Part shown: one piece after another, positions 7,310-13,053 of the stretch
Layout of the letters: each line of letters starts with the position of its first letter
Position numbering within the stretch: position 1 is the stretch's first letter
Notes under the pieces: model-generated
What the model was told of the DNA's origin: nothing
What the model saw: only the letters and a program-made list of their open reading frames with translations
The model's database searches: none
Translations under genes and position numbers: made by a program
NCBI GenBank assembly: GCA_002371495.1
Contig: DFIX01000054.1
Span: forward strand, 17,904 to 44,828
Length of the DNA: 26,925 nucleotides
Direction: 5' to 3'
From: Eggerthellaceae bacterium UBA3686
Lineage (GTDB): Bacteria; Actinomycetota; Coriobacteriia; Coriobacteriales; Eggerthellaceae

Positions 7310-8415
7310 GCCTCTCGATCGATATCCGCAAGCATTTCCCGTCTTTCGACCTGAATGTGCAAATCCAGGCTGAAGACGAAGTGTTCGGGCTTTTGGGCGC
7401 GTCGGGTTGCGGCAAGTCGCTGACCATGCGCTGCGTCGCCGGGATCGAGACGCCTGACGAGGGGCGAATCGTCGTGAACGACACCGTGTTCTTCGACAGC
7501 GCCGCCAAGATCAACCTGAAGCCGCAGGAGCGCAAGACGGCGCTGCTCTTCCAGAACTACATGCTGTTTCCCAACCTGACGGTCGAGCAGAACGTGGCTG
7601 CGGGCATTCCCCGGAAGACCCCCAAGGACGAGCGCGATTCGATCGTCGCGTCGGAGCTGCGGCGCTTCGACGTCGAAGCGTTCGCAAAGCGCTACCCGGC
7701 ACAGCTATCGGGCGGCCAGCAGCAACGCGTGGCGCTTGCGCGCATGCTGGCGGCGCGCCCCGGGATCCTTATGCTCGACGAGCCGTTCTCGGCGCTTGAC
7801 GCGCACCTGAAGAGCGTGCTCGAGCAGAATCTGGCGAGTTTGTTCGATGCTTACCACGGTACGATTCTGTATGTGAGCCACGACATCGATGAGGCAGTGC
7901 GGTTCTGCGATCGCGTGGCCGTTGTCGAGCGCGGCCATGTAATGGAAATAGACTCGAGCCGCGAGCTCGTCGACGATCCCAAGAGCATGGCCGGGCTCAA
8001 GCTTTCGGGATGTAAGAACGCCGTCGAGGTACAGAAGCTGAGCGATACCCATGTGTACTGTCCGCAGTGGGGCGTGAAGATCTGCGTGCCGCGCGGCGTG
8101 CCCGACGACGTGCGCGGCATCGGCGTGCGCGCGTTCAACCTGCGGCGAGCTGAAGGGCCCGGATGCAACGTGTATCGCATGCGCGTCGACCGCGTGAGCG
8201 ATTCGCGCTTCGAGCGCATGTGCCTTTTGAGCTTCATGGACCGCAGCGCCGATGCCGAGCCGCTCGTAAGCGCCGTTGACCAGGAAGTCCATTTCCTGCA
8301 CCAGCGCGTGTTCTGGCGCGTAAGCATGCGCGAGCCCGGCGTCATCCTGCCCGAAGTAGGAGACGAGCTGCTCATCAGCATTCCCGTCGAGCATCTTTAC
8401 GTTGTCTGCAAGTAA
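7306..8415 (+). CDS. modC: Molybdate ABC transporter ATPase ModC
   Basis: Predicted protein of 369 residues. Its ATG overlaps the modB stop by 4 bases. The ATPase domain has Walker A G-A-S-G-C-G-K-S (from residue 31), a Q-loop in LLFQNYMLFP, the signature LSGGQQQRVALARML (about 134-148), Walker B ILMLDEPFSALD and the switch His in YVSHDIDEA. The C-terminal 130 residues form a separate domain in the place of the molybdate-binding TOBE (MOP) domain of ModC, though it is poorly conserved by eye. It energises uptake through ModB. The stop codon runs directly into a 39 bp palindrome that probably ends the operon. Confidence 0.95.
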   Translation: MSLSIDIRKHFPSFDLNVQIQAEDEVFGLLGASGCGKSLTMRCVAGIETPDEGRIVVNDTVFFDSAAKINLKPQERKTALLFQNYMLFPNLTVEQNVAAGIPRKTPKDERDSIVASELRRFDVEAFAKRYPAQLSGGQQQRVALARMLAARPGILMLDEPFSALDAHLKSVLEQNLASLFDAYHGTILYVSHDIDEAVRFCDRVAVVERGHVMEIDSSRELVDDPKSMAGLKLSGCKNAVEVQKLSDTHVYCPQWGVKICVPRGVPDDVRGIGVRAFNLRRAEGPGCNVYRMRVDRVSDSRFERMCLLSFMDRSADAEPLVSAVDQEVHFLHQRVFWRVSMREPGVILPEVGDELLISIPVEHLYVVCK

Positions 8416-8453
8416 AAATGTGAAAAAGGGGTCAGACCCCTTTTTCACATTTT
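8415..8453. repeat. 39 bp perfect GGTCAGACC palindrome after modC
   Basis: The 19-base arms (8415-8433 and 8435-8453) are perfectly complementary around a central A. They run AAAATGTG, A-run, GGGGTC, then the mirror image. It begins on the last base of the modC stop codon. As RNA it gives a hairpin flanked by A- and U-runs, so it could terminate transcription from both sides. The 143 bases between it and moaA hold no further gene; AATCGCGATT at 8514-8523 is a short palindrome that might be an operator for moaA. Confidence 0.9.
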
Positions 8454-8596
8454 GGGTATGCGCAAGCGCGTAGTTGCGAATCGTGACGAAGTGGATTCTT
8501 TTGGGTTGTAATTAATCGCGATTGCAAGTTATACGTGGCAAAGAATGAATTCTGCGGTACACTCTTTCAGTGCGAAAAACCGACGATAGGAAACCT

Positions 8597-9601
8597 ATGA
8601 AGGACGGACACGGTCGAGTAATCGATTATTTGCGCATATCGCTGACCGACCGGTGCAATTTCCGGTGCATTTACTGCATGCCCGCCGAAGGCGTGTGCAT
8701 GATGGGTCACGACGAGATTTTGCGCATCGAGGAAATCGAAGCGATTGCTCGTGTAGCCACGCGCATCGGCATCCGCAGCGTGCGCCTGACGGGCGGCGAG
8801 CCGCTCGTGCGCAAGGGCGTGGTCGGCCTGGTTCGCTCGCTGCGCAACATGCCTGGCATCGAGAACATCTCGATGACCACCAACGGCGTGCTATTGCCCC
8901 AGATGGCCGGCGAATTAAAGGAAGCGGGTCTTTCGCGTGTCAACATCTCGCTCGACACGCTCGACCCCGAGCAGTTCGAGTTCATAACGCGCGTGGGCAA
9001 GATCGAGTCCACCCTGAAAGGCATCGACGCGGCGCTCGAAGCGGGCTTCAACCCCGTCAAGATCAACGCTGTGACGGTGCGAAGCCTCAACCAGGATTTC
9101 CTCGCTTTCGCCAAGCTGTCGATCGACCGGCCCCTGCACGTGCGCTTCATCGAGTACATGCCCGTGGGCGAGTCGACCGGCGCCGATGGCACGGGCTGGG
9201 GCAAGCAGGACGTCGTGCCGAGCGAAGAGCTGCTGCAGATCATCAACGAGCGGGCGGTTGCCCAGGGCCTGCCCGAGCTTCAGCCTACCGATGGCAGCCA
9301 TAAGCCTTTGGGTTGGGGACCGGCGCGCTATTTCGAGTTTCCGGGTGCGCAGGGCACAGTCGGGTTCATCTCGCCGCTTTCGCGCCATTTCTGCAGCGAA
9401 TGCAACCGGTTGCGGCTGACTGCCGACGGCAAGTTGCGGCCCTGCCTGTTTTCGGATCGCGAGATCGACGTGCGCGCCGCTCTTCGCGAAGGCGGGGAAG
9501 AGGCCGTGTACGATTGCTTCCTAAAGGCGCTTGACCTGAAGCCCGACGAGCACCACGACAAGGTCGGGACCGAGCGCAAGATGAGCCAGATCGGCGGATA
9601 A
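8597..9601 (+). CDS. moaA: GTP 3',8-cyclase MoaA
   Basis: Predicted protein of 334 residues, a radical-SAM enzyme that starts molybdenum cofactor synthesis by rearranging GTP to 3',8-cyclo-7,8-dihydro-GTP. The N-terminal cluster motif C20-N-F-R-C24-I-Y-C27 binds the SAM-cleaving [4Fe-4S] cluster. RLTGGEPLVRKG is the glycine-rich SAM-contacting strand. The second, GTP-binding cluster uses C266, C269 and C283 (C-S-E-C...R-P-C). The protein ends in the conserved Gly-Gly tail (SQIGG) needed for activity. The start at 8597 has AGGAAA upstream; an in-frame GTG at 8570 is less likely. It is followed by moaC, with a palindrome between them. Confidence 0.95.
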   Translation: MKDGHGRVIDYLRISLTDRCNFRCIYCMPAEGVCMMGHDEILRIEEIEAIARVATRIGIRSVRLTGGEPLVRKGVVGLVRSLRNMPGIENISMTTNGVLLPQMAGELKEAGLSRVNISLDTLDPEQFEFITRVGKIESTLKGIDAALEAGFNPVKINAVTVRSLNQDFLAFAKLSIDRPLHVRFIEYMPVGESTGADGTGWGKQDVVPSEELLQIINERAVAQGLPELQPTDGSHKPLGWGPARYFEFPGAQGTVGFISPLSRHFCSECNRLRLTADGKLRPCLFSDREIDVRAALREGGEEAVYDCFLKALDLKPDEHHDKVGTERKMSQIGG

Positions 9602-9630
9602 GGTGCAAAAGGGTCAGACCCTTTTGCGCT
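9602..9630. repeat. GGTCAGACC palindrome between moaA and moaC
   Basis: GCAAAAGGGTC (9605-9615) and GACCCTTTTGC (9617-9627) are perfect arms around a central A, extended outward with wobble pairs. It starts on the base after the moaA stop. The arms differ from those at 8415 (GCAAAA instead of GAAAAA), and both sides have changed together. Confidence 0.85.
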
Positions 9631-9664
9631 ATGCACTTTAGCACCCTGAAGAATGGAGCACCAC

Positions 9665-10168
9665 ATGTCTGACGAGCAGAAACTTACCCATATCGACGAG
9701 AAGGGCGACGTGCGCATGGTCGACGTCTCGGCCAAGCCCGACACCGAGCGCATCGCCGTGGCCGAAGGTTTCATCGCCATGCACCAAGAAACGCTCGACC
9801 TCATCGTCGAAGGCAAGGCGGCCAAGGGCGACGTGCTGGCGTGCGCGCGCGTGGCGGGCGTCATGGCCGCCAAGCAGACGAGCTCGCTGATTCCGATGTG
9901 CCACCCGTTGAACATCACCAAGGCCAAAGTCGAGTGTGAGCCGGTCACGGAGGGCCAGCGCGAAGATGGTCGTGTGGGTATTCATATCACCACGACCTGC
10001 GGCGTCACGGGCAAAACCGGCATCGAGATGGAGGCTCTGACCGCTGCGAGCGTTGCGTGCTTGACCGTGTACGACATGTGCAAGGCAGTTGACCGCGGTA
10101 TGGAAATCATGGACGTGCGCCTGCTGAAAAAAGACGGCGGCAAGACGGGCCTGTGGCTGCGCGACTAG
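9665..10168 (+). CDS. moaC: Cyclic pyranopterin monophosphate synthase MoaC
   Basis: Predicted protein of 167 residues, the usual length. MoaC turns the MoaA product into cyclic pyranopterin monophosphate. Seen motifs: THIDEKGDVRMVDVSAK at the N-terminus, SSLIPMCHPLNI with the conserved Cys-His-Pro, TGKTGIEMEALTAAS with the catalytic Lys, and the closing YDMCKA and KKDGGKTG. I prefer the ATG at 9665 (GGAG 6 bases before) to the ATG at 9653. It lies 63 bases after moaA and should work directly with it. No moaB, moaD, moaE or moeA is in the window, so the later steps are encoded elsewhere. Confidence 0.95.
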   Translation: MSDEQKLTHIDEKGDVRMVDVSAKPDTERIAVAEGFIAMHQETLDLIVEGKAAKGDVLACARVAGVMAAKQTSSLIPMCHPLNITKAKVECEPVTEGQREDGRVGIHITTTCGVTGKTGIEMEALTAASVACLTVYDMCKAVDRGMEIMDVRLLKKDGGKTGLWLRD

Positions 10169-10309
10169 AGCTCGGCACCTTGGCACGCTGCGTGCAGCGC
10201 CGCGCAAACTGCCTGTACTGAAGGCTCGGTGCTAGACGCACGGTGGTCGTGCACCGTTGACGTTATGCGCCAAACGCGCGGCTACGCATGGCACCCGAAA
10301 GGCAACAAA

Positions 10310-10885
10310 GTGAAACCTCAGATCAAGATGGGCAGCGCCATAAAAGACTACCATCAGGTGATATTCGGGGAGGGCAATATGCTCTCGCCGCACGCCAGCG
10401 TGTGCGGCAATGTGCAGCTAGGCGACGATGTGTCGGTGTTCGCAGGCGTGCACGTGCGCGGCGACTGCGAGCCCATCGTCATCGGCAGCTGCACCAATAT
10501 TCAGGAGAACTCGTGTTTGCACGTCAGCCTGGGCAGCAAGCTGACCATCGGCAACGACGTGACTATCGGGCACCATGCGATGCTGCATGGCTGCACGATC
10601 GAAGACAACGTGCTGGTGGGCATGGGCTCGATCATCATGGACGACGCGCACATCGGGCGCGATAGCGTCGTGGCGGCCGGCTCGCTGGTCACCCAGCGCA
10701 AGGTATTTCCTCCGCGTAGCCTGATCATGGGCTCGCCTGCGCGCGCGGTGCGCGAGCTGACCGATGAAGAGGTCGAGTCGATGGTCACGATCGCCTCGAA
10801 GGCCTACGTCGAGACCGCCCGTGCCATGACGGCAGACGGCGTCCTGCTGGCTCCTTCGCCGGACGCAACAATCTGGCCTGAGTAA
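10310..10885 (+). CDS. Gamma-class carbonic anhydrase-like hexapeptide-repeat protein
   Basis: Predicted protein of 191 residues from a GTG at 10310, which has AAAGG 7 bases upstream. In-frame starts at 10229 and 10265 are possible, but would add an N-terminus not expected in the family. The body is a left-handed beta helix made of imperfect hexapeptide repeats (for example ASVCGNVQLGDDVSVFAG). Likely zinc ligands are the His in CLHVSLG and two His in IGHHAMLHGC. The R-G-D of HVRGD fits the conserved Arg/Asp pair of gamma carbonic anhydrases. The C-terminal helix (LTDEEVESMVTIASKAYVETA) is typical. Members of this group (CaiE/PaaY/YrdA) are often of unproven activity, so hydration of CO2 is inferred only. 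Confidence 0.85.
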   Translation: MKPQIKMGSAIKDYHQVIFGEGNMLSPHASVCGNVQLGDDVSVFAGVHVRGDCEPIVIGSCTNIQENSCLHVSLGSKLTIGNDVTIGHHAMLHGCTIEDNVLVGMGSIIMDDAHIGRDSVVAAGSLVTQRKVFPPRSLIMGSPARAVRELTDEEVESMVTIASKAYVETARAMTADGVLLAPSPDATIWPE

Positions 10886-10891
10886 CGGTGC

Positions 10892-10926
10892 AATGTGAAA
10901 AAAGGGTCTGACCCTTTTTTCACATT
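10892..10926. repeat. 35 bp perfect GGTCTGACC palindrome
   Basis: The 17-base arms (10892-10908, 10910-10926) are perfectly complementary around a central T, beginning AATGTG, an A-run and GGGTC. The central T, where the other copies have A, shows that it is inserted in the other orientation. It starts 7 bases after the stop of the carbonic anhydrase-like gene and precedes the infC promoter, so it would insulate the translation operon from upstream transcription. Confidence 0.9.
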
Positions 10927-10944
10927 TTTGTTTGCGGAGAATGC

Positions 10945-10972
10945 TTGCAGATGGCGTGGCTGGTGGTATTAT
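10945..10972 (+). promoter_or_regulatory. Promoter of the infC-rpmI-rplT operon
   Basis: TTGCAG (10945-10950), a 16 bp spacer and TATTAT (10967-10972). Transcription should start near 10979, leaving a leader of about 180 bases before infC. Confidence 0.6.
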
Positions 10973-10978
10973 AGGCAG

Positions 10979-11110
10979 GCTGTTAATCAAGTGAGGGAAA
11001 CCTCCACCTGGTTCGGCGCTTCGGCAGCCGATGGGTTTCATGAATATGGTATGGCTCGACGTATGGACGTCGGTCATTCATGCATGTGCCCGCTGCCAAG
11101 CGGGTTTTTT
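10979..11110 (+). promoter_or_regulatory. infC leader RNA with terminator/antiterminator (L20-type attenuator)
   Basis: A long central hairpin joins CATGAAT (11039-11045) to ATTCATG (11076-11082), with CGACGT/ACGTCG inside it. A perfect terminator (CCCGCT-gcca-AGCGGG, then six T) occupies 11089-11110. CGCTTCGGCAG (11017-11027) is complementary, apart from one bulged C, to CTGCCAAGCG (11093-11102) in the terminator stem, so the two structures exclude each other. In Firmicutes the same operon is controlled by L20 binding its leader; equivalent control here is inferred. Confidence 0.75.
11089..11110 (+). terminator. Leader terminator upstream of infC
   Basis: CCCGCT (11089-11094), loop GCCA, AGCGGG (11099-11104), then six T. 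It lies before the first gene of the operon it would switch off, which marks it as an attenuator rather than an end-of-operon terminator. Confidence 0.85.
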
Positions 11111-11158
11111 ATTGGAAGCGCGAAAGCGCAGGACGCAAGTAGAAAGTAGGTGAGCACG

Positions 11159-11728
11159 ATAGCTGCTCAGGAGCCAAGGCTCAACGAACAGATCACCGTG
11201 CGCGAGTGCCGGCTGATCGGCTACGATGGCAACCAGATGGGCATTTACCCCACTGTTCAGGCACGCCGTATAGCCGAGGATCAGGGCTACGACCTGGTCG
11301 AAATCGCTCCGAATGCCGATCCTCCCGTTTGCCGCATTATGGATTACGGCAAGTACAAGTATGATCAGGCCATCAAGGCGAAGCAAGCTCGCAAGAACCA
11401 AAGCAAGATCGAGACCAAGGAAATGAAGTTCCGCCCGAAGATCGATGTGGGCGATTACACCACCAAGAAGAAGCACGTCTTGCGCTTCCTCGGCCAGGGC
11501 AACAAGGTCAAGATCACCATCATGTTCAGGGGCCGCGAGATGTCGCACCCCGACCTGGGATTGTCTATCCTCGAGCGACTGGCCGACGACCTGAAGGATG
11601 TCGCCGTCATCGAGAGTCCGCCCAAGATGGAAGGTCGCAACATGCACATGCTGATTGCGCCTTTGCCGGGGGCGGCCAAAAAGAAGAAAGACACAGAGTC
11701 TAAGAGCACCGAAGGAAAGGACGAATAA
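11159..11728 (+). CDS. infC: Translation initiation factor IF-3, probable AUA start
   Basis: IF-3 binds the 30S subunit and rejects wrong start codons. The N-domain (LNEQITVRECRLIGYDGNQMGI...DLVEIAPNADPPVCRIMDYGKY), a Lys-rich linker and the C-domain (KEMKFRPKI...GNKVKITIMFRGREMSH...) are all present, with a charged tail. Start: a GTG at 11150 is in frame, but it lies inside an extended Shine-Dalgarno stretch AGAAAGTAGGTGAGC (11141-11155) that matches the complement of the 16S 3' end at about 13 of 15 positions. A ribosome held there would begin 8 bases after the GTAGG core, at ATA 11159, giving M-A-A-Q-E-P-R-L-N-E-Q. E. coli infC also uses a rare start (AUU), for self-control. Using 11150 adds only three residues. 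rpmI follows directly. Confidence 0.93.
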   Translation: MAAQEPRLNEQITVRECRLIGYDGNQMGIYPTVQARRIAEDQGYDLVEIAPNADPPVCRIMDYGKYKYDQAIKAKQARKNQSKIETKEMKFRPKIDVGDYTTKKKHVLRFLGQGNKVKITIMFRGREMSHPDLGLSILERLADDLKDVAVIESPPKMEGRNMHMLIAPLPGAAKKKKDTESKSTEGKDE

Positions 11729-11926
11729 ATGCCTAAGATGAAGACTCACCGCGGTTCCGCGAAGCGTTTCCGCGTGACGGGATCTGGAAAGATCATGCGC
11801 GCCAAGGGCTACAAGAGCCACATCCTGACCAAGAAGAGCCCCAAGCGCAAGCGCAACTTCCGCAAGGAAACCGTGGTCGCAGACGCCGACCGCAAGGTAA
11901 TTGCCCGCAACCTGGGCCTTCGTTAA
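11729..11926 (+). CDS. rpmI: 50S ribosomal protein L35
   Basis: Predicted protein of 65 residues, standard for bL35: MPKMKTHRGSAKRFRVTGSG at the N-terminus, a very basic middle (KKSPKRKRNFRKE) and a VIARNLGLR end. Its ATG follows the infC stop with no gap, so translation is probably coupled. It binds 23S rRNA in the large subunit. Confidence 0.97.
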   Translation: MPKMKTHRGSAKRFRVTGSGKIMRAKGYKSHILTKKSPKRKRNFRKETVVADADRKVIARNLGLR

Positions 11927-11954
11927 GATTCCGTAGAACCAAAGGAGATACATC

Positions 11955-12314
11955 ATGGCACGTGTTAAGCGTTCGGTTAACGCCCGCAAAAAGCGTCGCA
12001 CAGTCCTCGACCGCGCTAAGGGTTACTACGGTGCGAAGTCCCGTACATACACCAAGGCAAAAGAGCAGGTCCAGCATTCGCTGCAGTACCAGTACCGCGA
12101 TCGCCGCAACAAGAAGCGCGAGATTCGCAAGCTCTGGATCACCCGCATCAACGCTGGTGCCCGCCAGAACGGCATGTCGTACTCGGTGTTCATGAACGGC
12201 CTGAAGAAGGCCGGCGTCGAGCTCGACCGCAAGGTGCTCTCTGACATGGCCATCAACGATCCGGCTGCGTTTGCTCAGCTGGTCGAGGTTGCCCGCAAGG
12301 CACTGGCTGCGTAG
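11955..12314 (+). CDS. rplT: 50S ribosomal protein L20
   Basis: Predicted protein of 119 residues, standard for bL20, with MARVKRSVNARKKRRTVLDRAKGYYGAKSRTY at the N-terminus and the LWITRINAGARQNGMSYSVFMNGLKKAG core. AAAGGAG stands 9 bases before the start. L20 is an early assembly protein of the large subunit. In E. coli and B. subtilis it also represses its own operon by binding mRNA, which is the likely role toward the leader at 10979-11110. It is the last gene of the operon, with a strong terminator at 12340. Confidence 0.97.
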   Translation: MARVKRSVNARKKRRTVLDRAKGYYGAKSRTYTKAKEQVQHSLQYQYRDRRNKKREIRKLWITRINAGARQNGMSYSVFMNGLKKAGVELDRKVLSDMAINDPAAFAQLVEVARKALAA

Positions 12315-12339
12315 AAATCCTCTACGTCGCATACAAGAT

Positions 12340-12366
12340 ACGAGCCGGGATTCCCCGGCTCGTTTT
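12340..12366 (+). terminator. Terminator of the infC-rpmI-rplT operon
   Basis: ACGAGCCGGG pairs with CCCGGCTCGT around ATTC, followed by TTT: a 10 bp, GC-rich stem with a short U-run, 25 bases after the rplT stop. Confidence 0.88.
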
Positions 12367-12431
12367 GTTTGCTAGAGCCAAAAGCAACTAATAGACGAAA
12401 AGCAAATGTTTTCCTTTTATCGTTTCGTCCC

Positions 12432-12542
12432 GCGAAAGCGCAGGCGGCGGCACGTGTTCGCTTGGCTTCGGCTAAACCTAAGTGAAATTTGGAAGCTTGT
12501 GCCTGCAGAATCGCTCACACATGCCGCCGCCTGCGCTTTCGC
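12432..12542 (+). repeat. Covarying hairpin element, copy E
   Basis: Arms 12432-12452 and 12522-12542 form a perfect 21 bp inverted repeat (beginning GCGAAAGCGCAGGCGG). A further GTGT/ACAC helix (12454-12457 with 12517-12520) replaces the CTCCGGC/GCCGGAG helix of copies A, B and D. The loop has CTTGGCTTCGGCTAA and CCTGCAGAATCGC. It is preceded by CGTCCC. Copies E and F face each other and fill most of the gap between rplT and tRNA-Glu. Confidence 0.87.
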
Positions 12543-12588
12543 TTGCATCACAGAATGGCAGTTTAGACGGTATCGTAAAGACAACGAA

Positions 12589-12699
12589 GCGTTTACCCAG
12601 GTGGAGGCGTGACTCCGGCGATTCTGCAGGCACTGTTCCTGTTTATTCATCTAAGTTAGCCGAAGCCAAGCCGGAGCGCGCCTCCACCTGGGTAAACGC
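12589..12699 (-). repeat. Covarying hairpin element, copy F
   Basis: Arms 12589-12609 and 12679-12699 form a perfect 21 bp inverted repeat with a sequence of its own (GCGTTTACCCAGGTGG and on). It has CTCCGG/CCGGAG inside. On the minus strand it carries CTTGGCTTCGGCTAA and CTGCAGAATCGC. On that strand its arm is preceded by ATCCCACC, as in copies A, B and D. Confidence 0.87.
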
Positions 12700-12861
12700 G
12701 GTGGGATAGTAAGTCGAGAGTTCGCCGTTTCGTCAAACGTTGCAATCAAGGGCCAGGCCATCAAGGCGCAAGGGCCGATTTGATTATGTAACGAAATCTC
12801 CATTTGCAATCTGGGTGGAGTTCTGCGATACTAGCTTGGCTGTTTTGCGGCAGCAACGAAC

Positions 12862-12936
12862 GTCCCCATAGTCTAGAGGTTAGGACGCGGCCCTTTCAAG
12901 GCTGAGACACGAGTTCGATTCTCGTTGGGGGCACCA
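12862..12936 (+). tRNA. tRNA-Glu (anticodon TTC)
   Basis: Cloverleaf: acceptor GTCCCCA paired with TGGGGGC, discriminator A, and an encoded CCA (12934-12936). The anticodon loop is C-T-T-T-C-A-A, giving TTC. The T-arm has GTTCGATTC. A terminator follows 8 bases later, so it is transcribed alone. Confidence 0.95.
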
Positions 12937-12943
12937 CGAATTG

Positions 12944-12971
12944 AAGGCCGTTCTACGAACGGCCTTTTTTT
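12944..12971 (+). terminator. Terminator after tRNA-Glu
   Basis: AAGGCCGTTC pairs with GAACGGCCTT around TAC, and the T-run reaches 12971. The inner GCCGTTCTACGAACGGC is found again after ndk (23750-23766). Confidence 0.92.
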
Positions 12972-13053
12972 GTGCCGCTTTCCACTTGCACGCTCGGGTG
13001 TTCGGTGCCGGCAAGCCCGGTGAAGCGGTCAGCAGATATGCGAGAAGGACTCT

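Noticed and set aside
10895..11149. Short open frame beginning M-K-K-G-S-D-P-F-F
   Set aside because: Its N-terminus is only the translated GGTCTGACC palindrome, and the rest runs through the infC promoter and leader.
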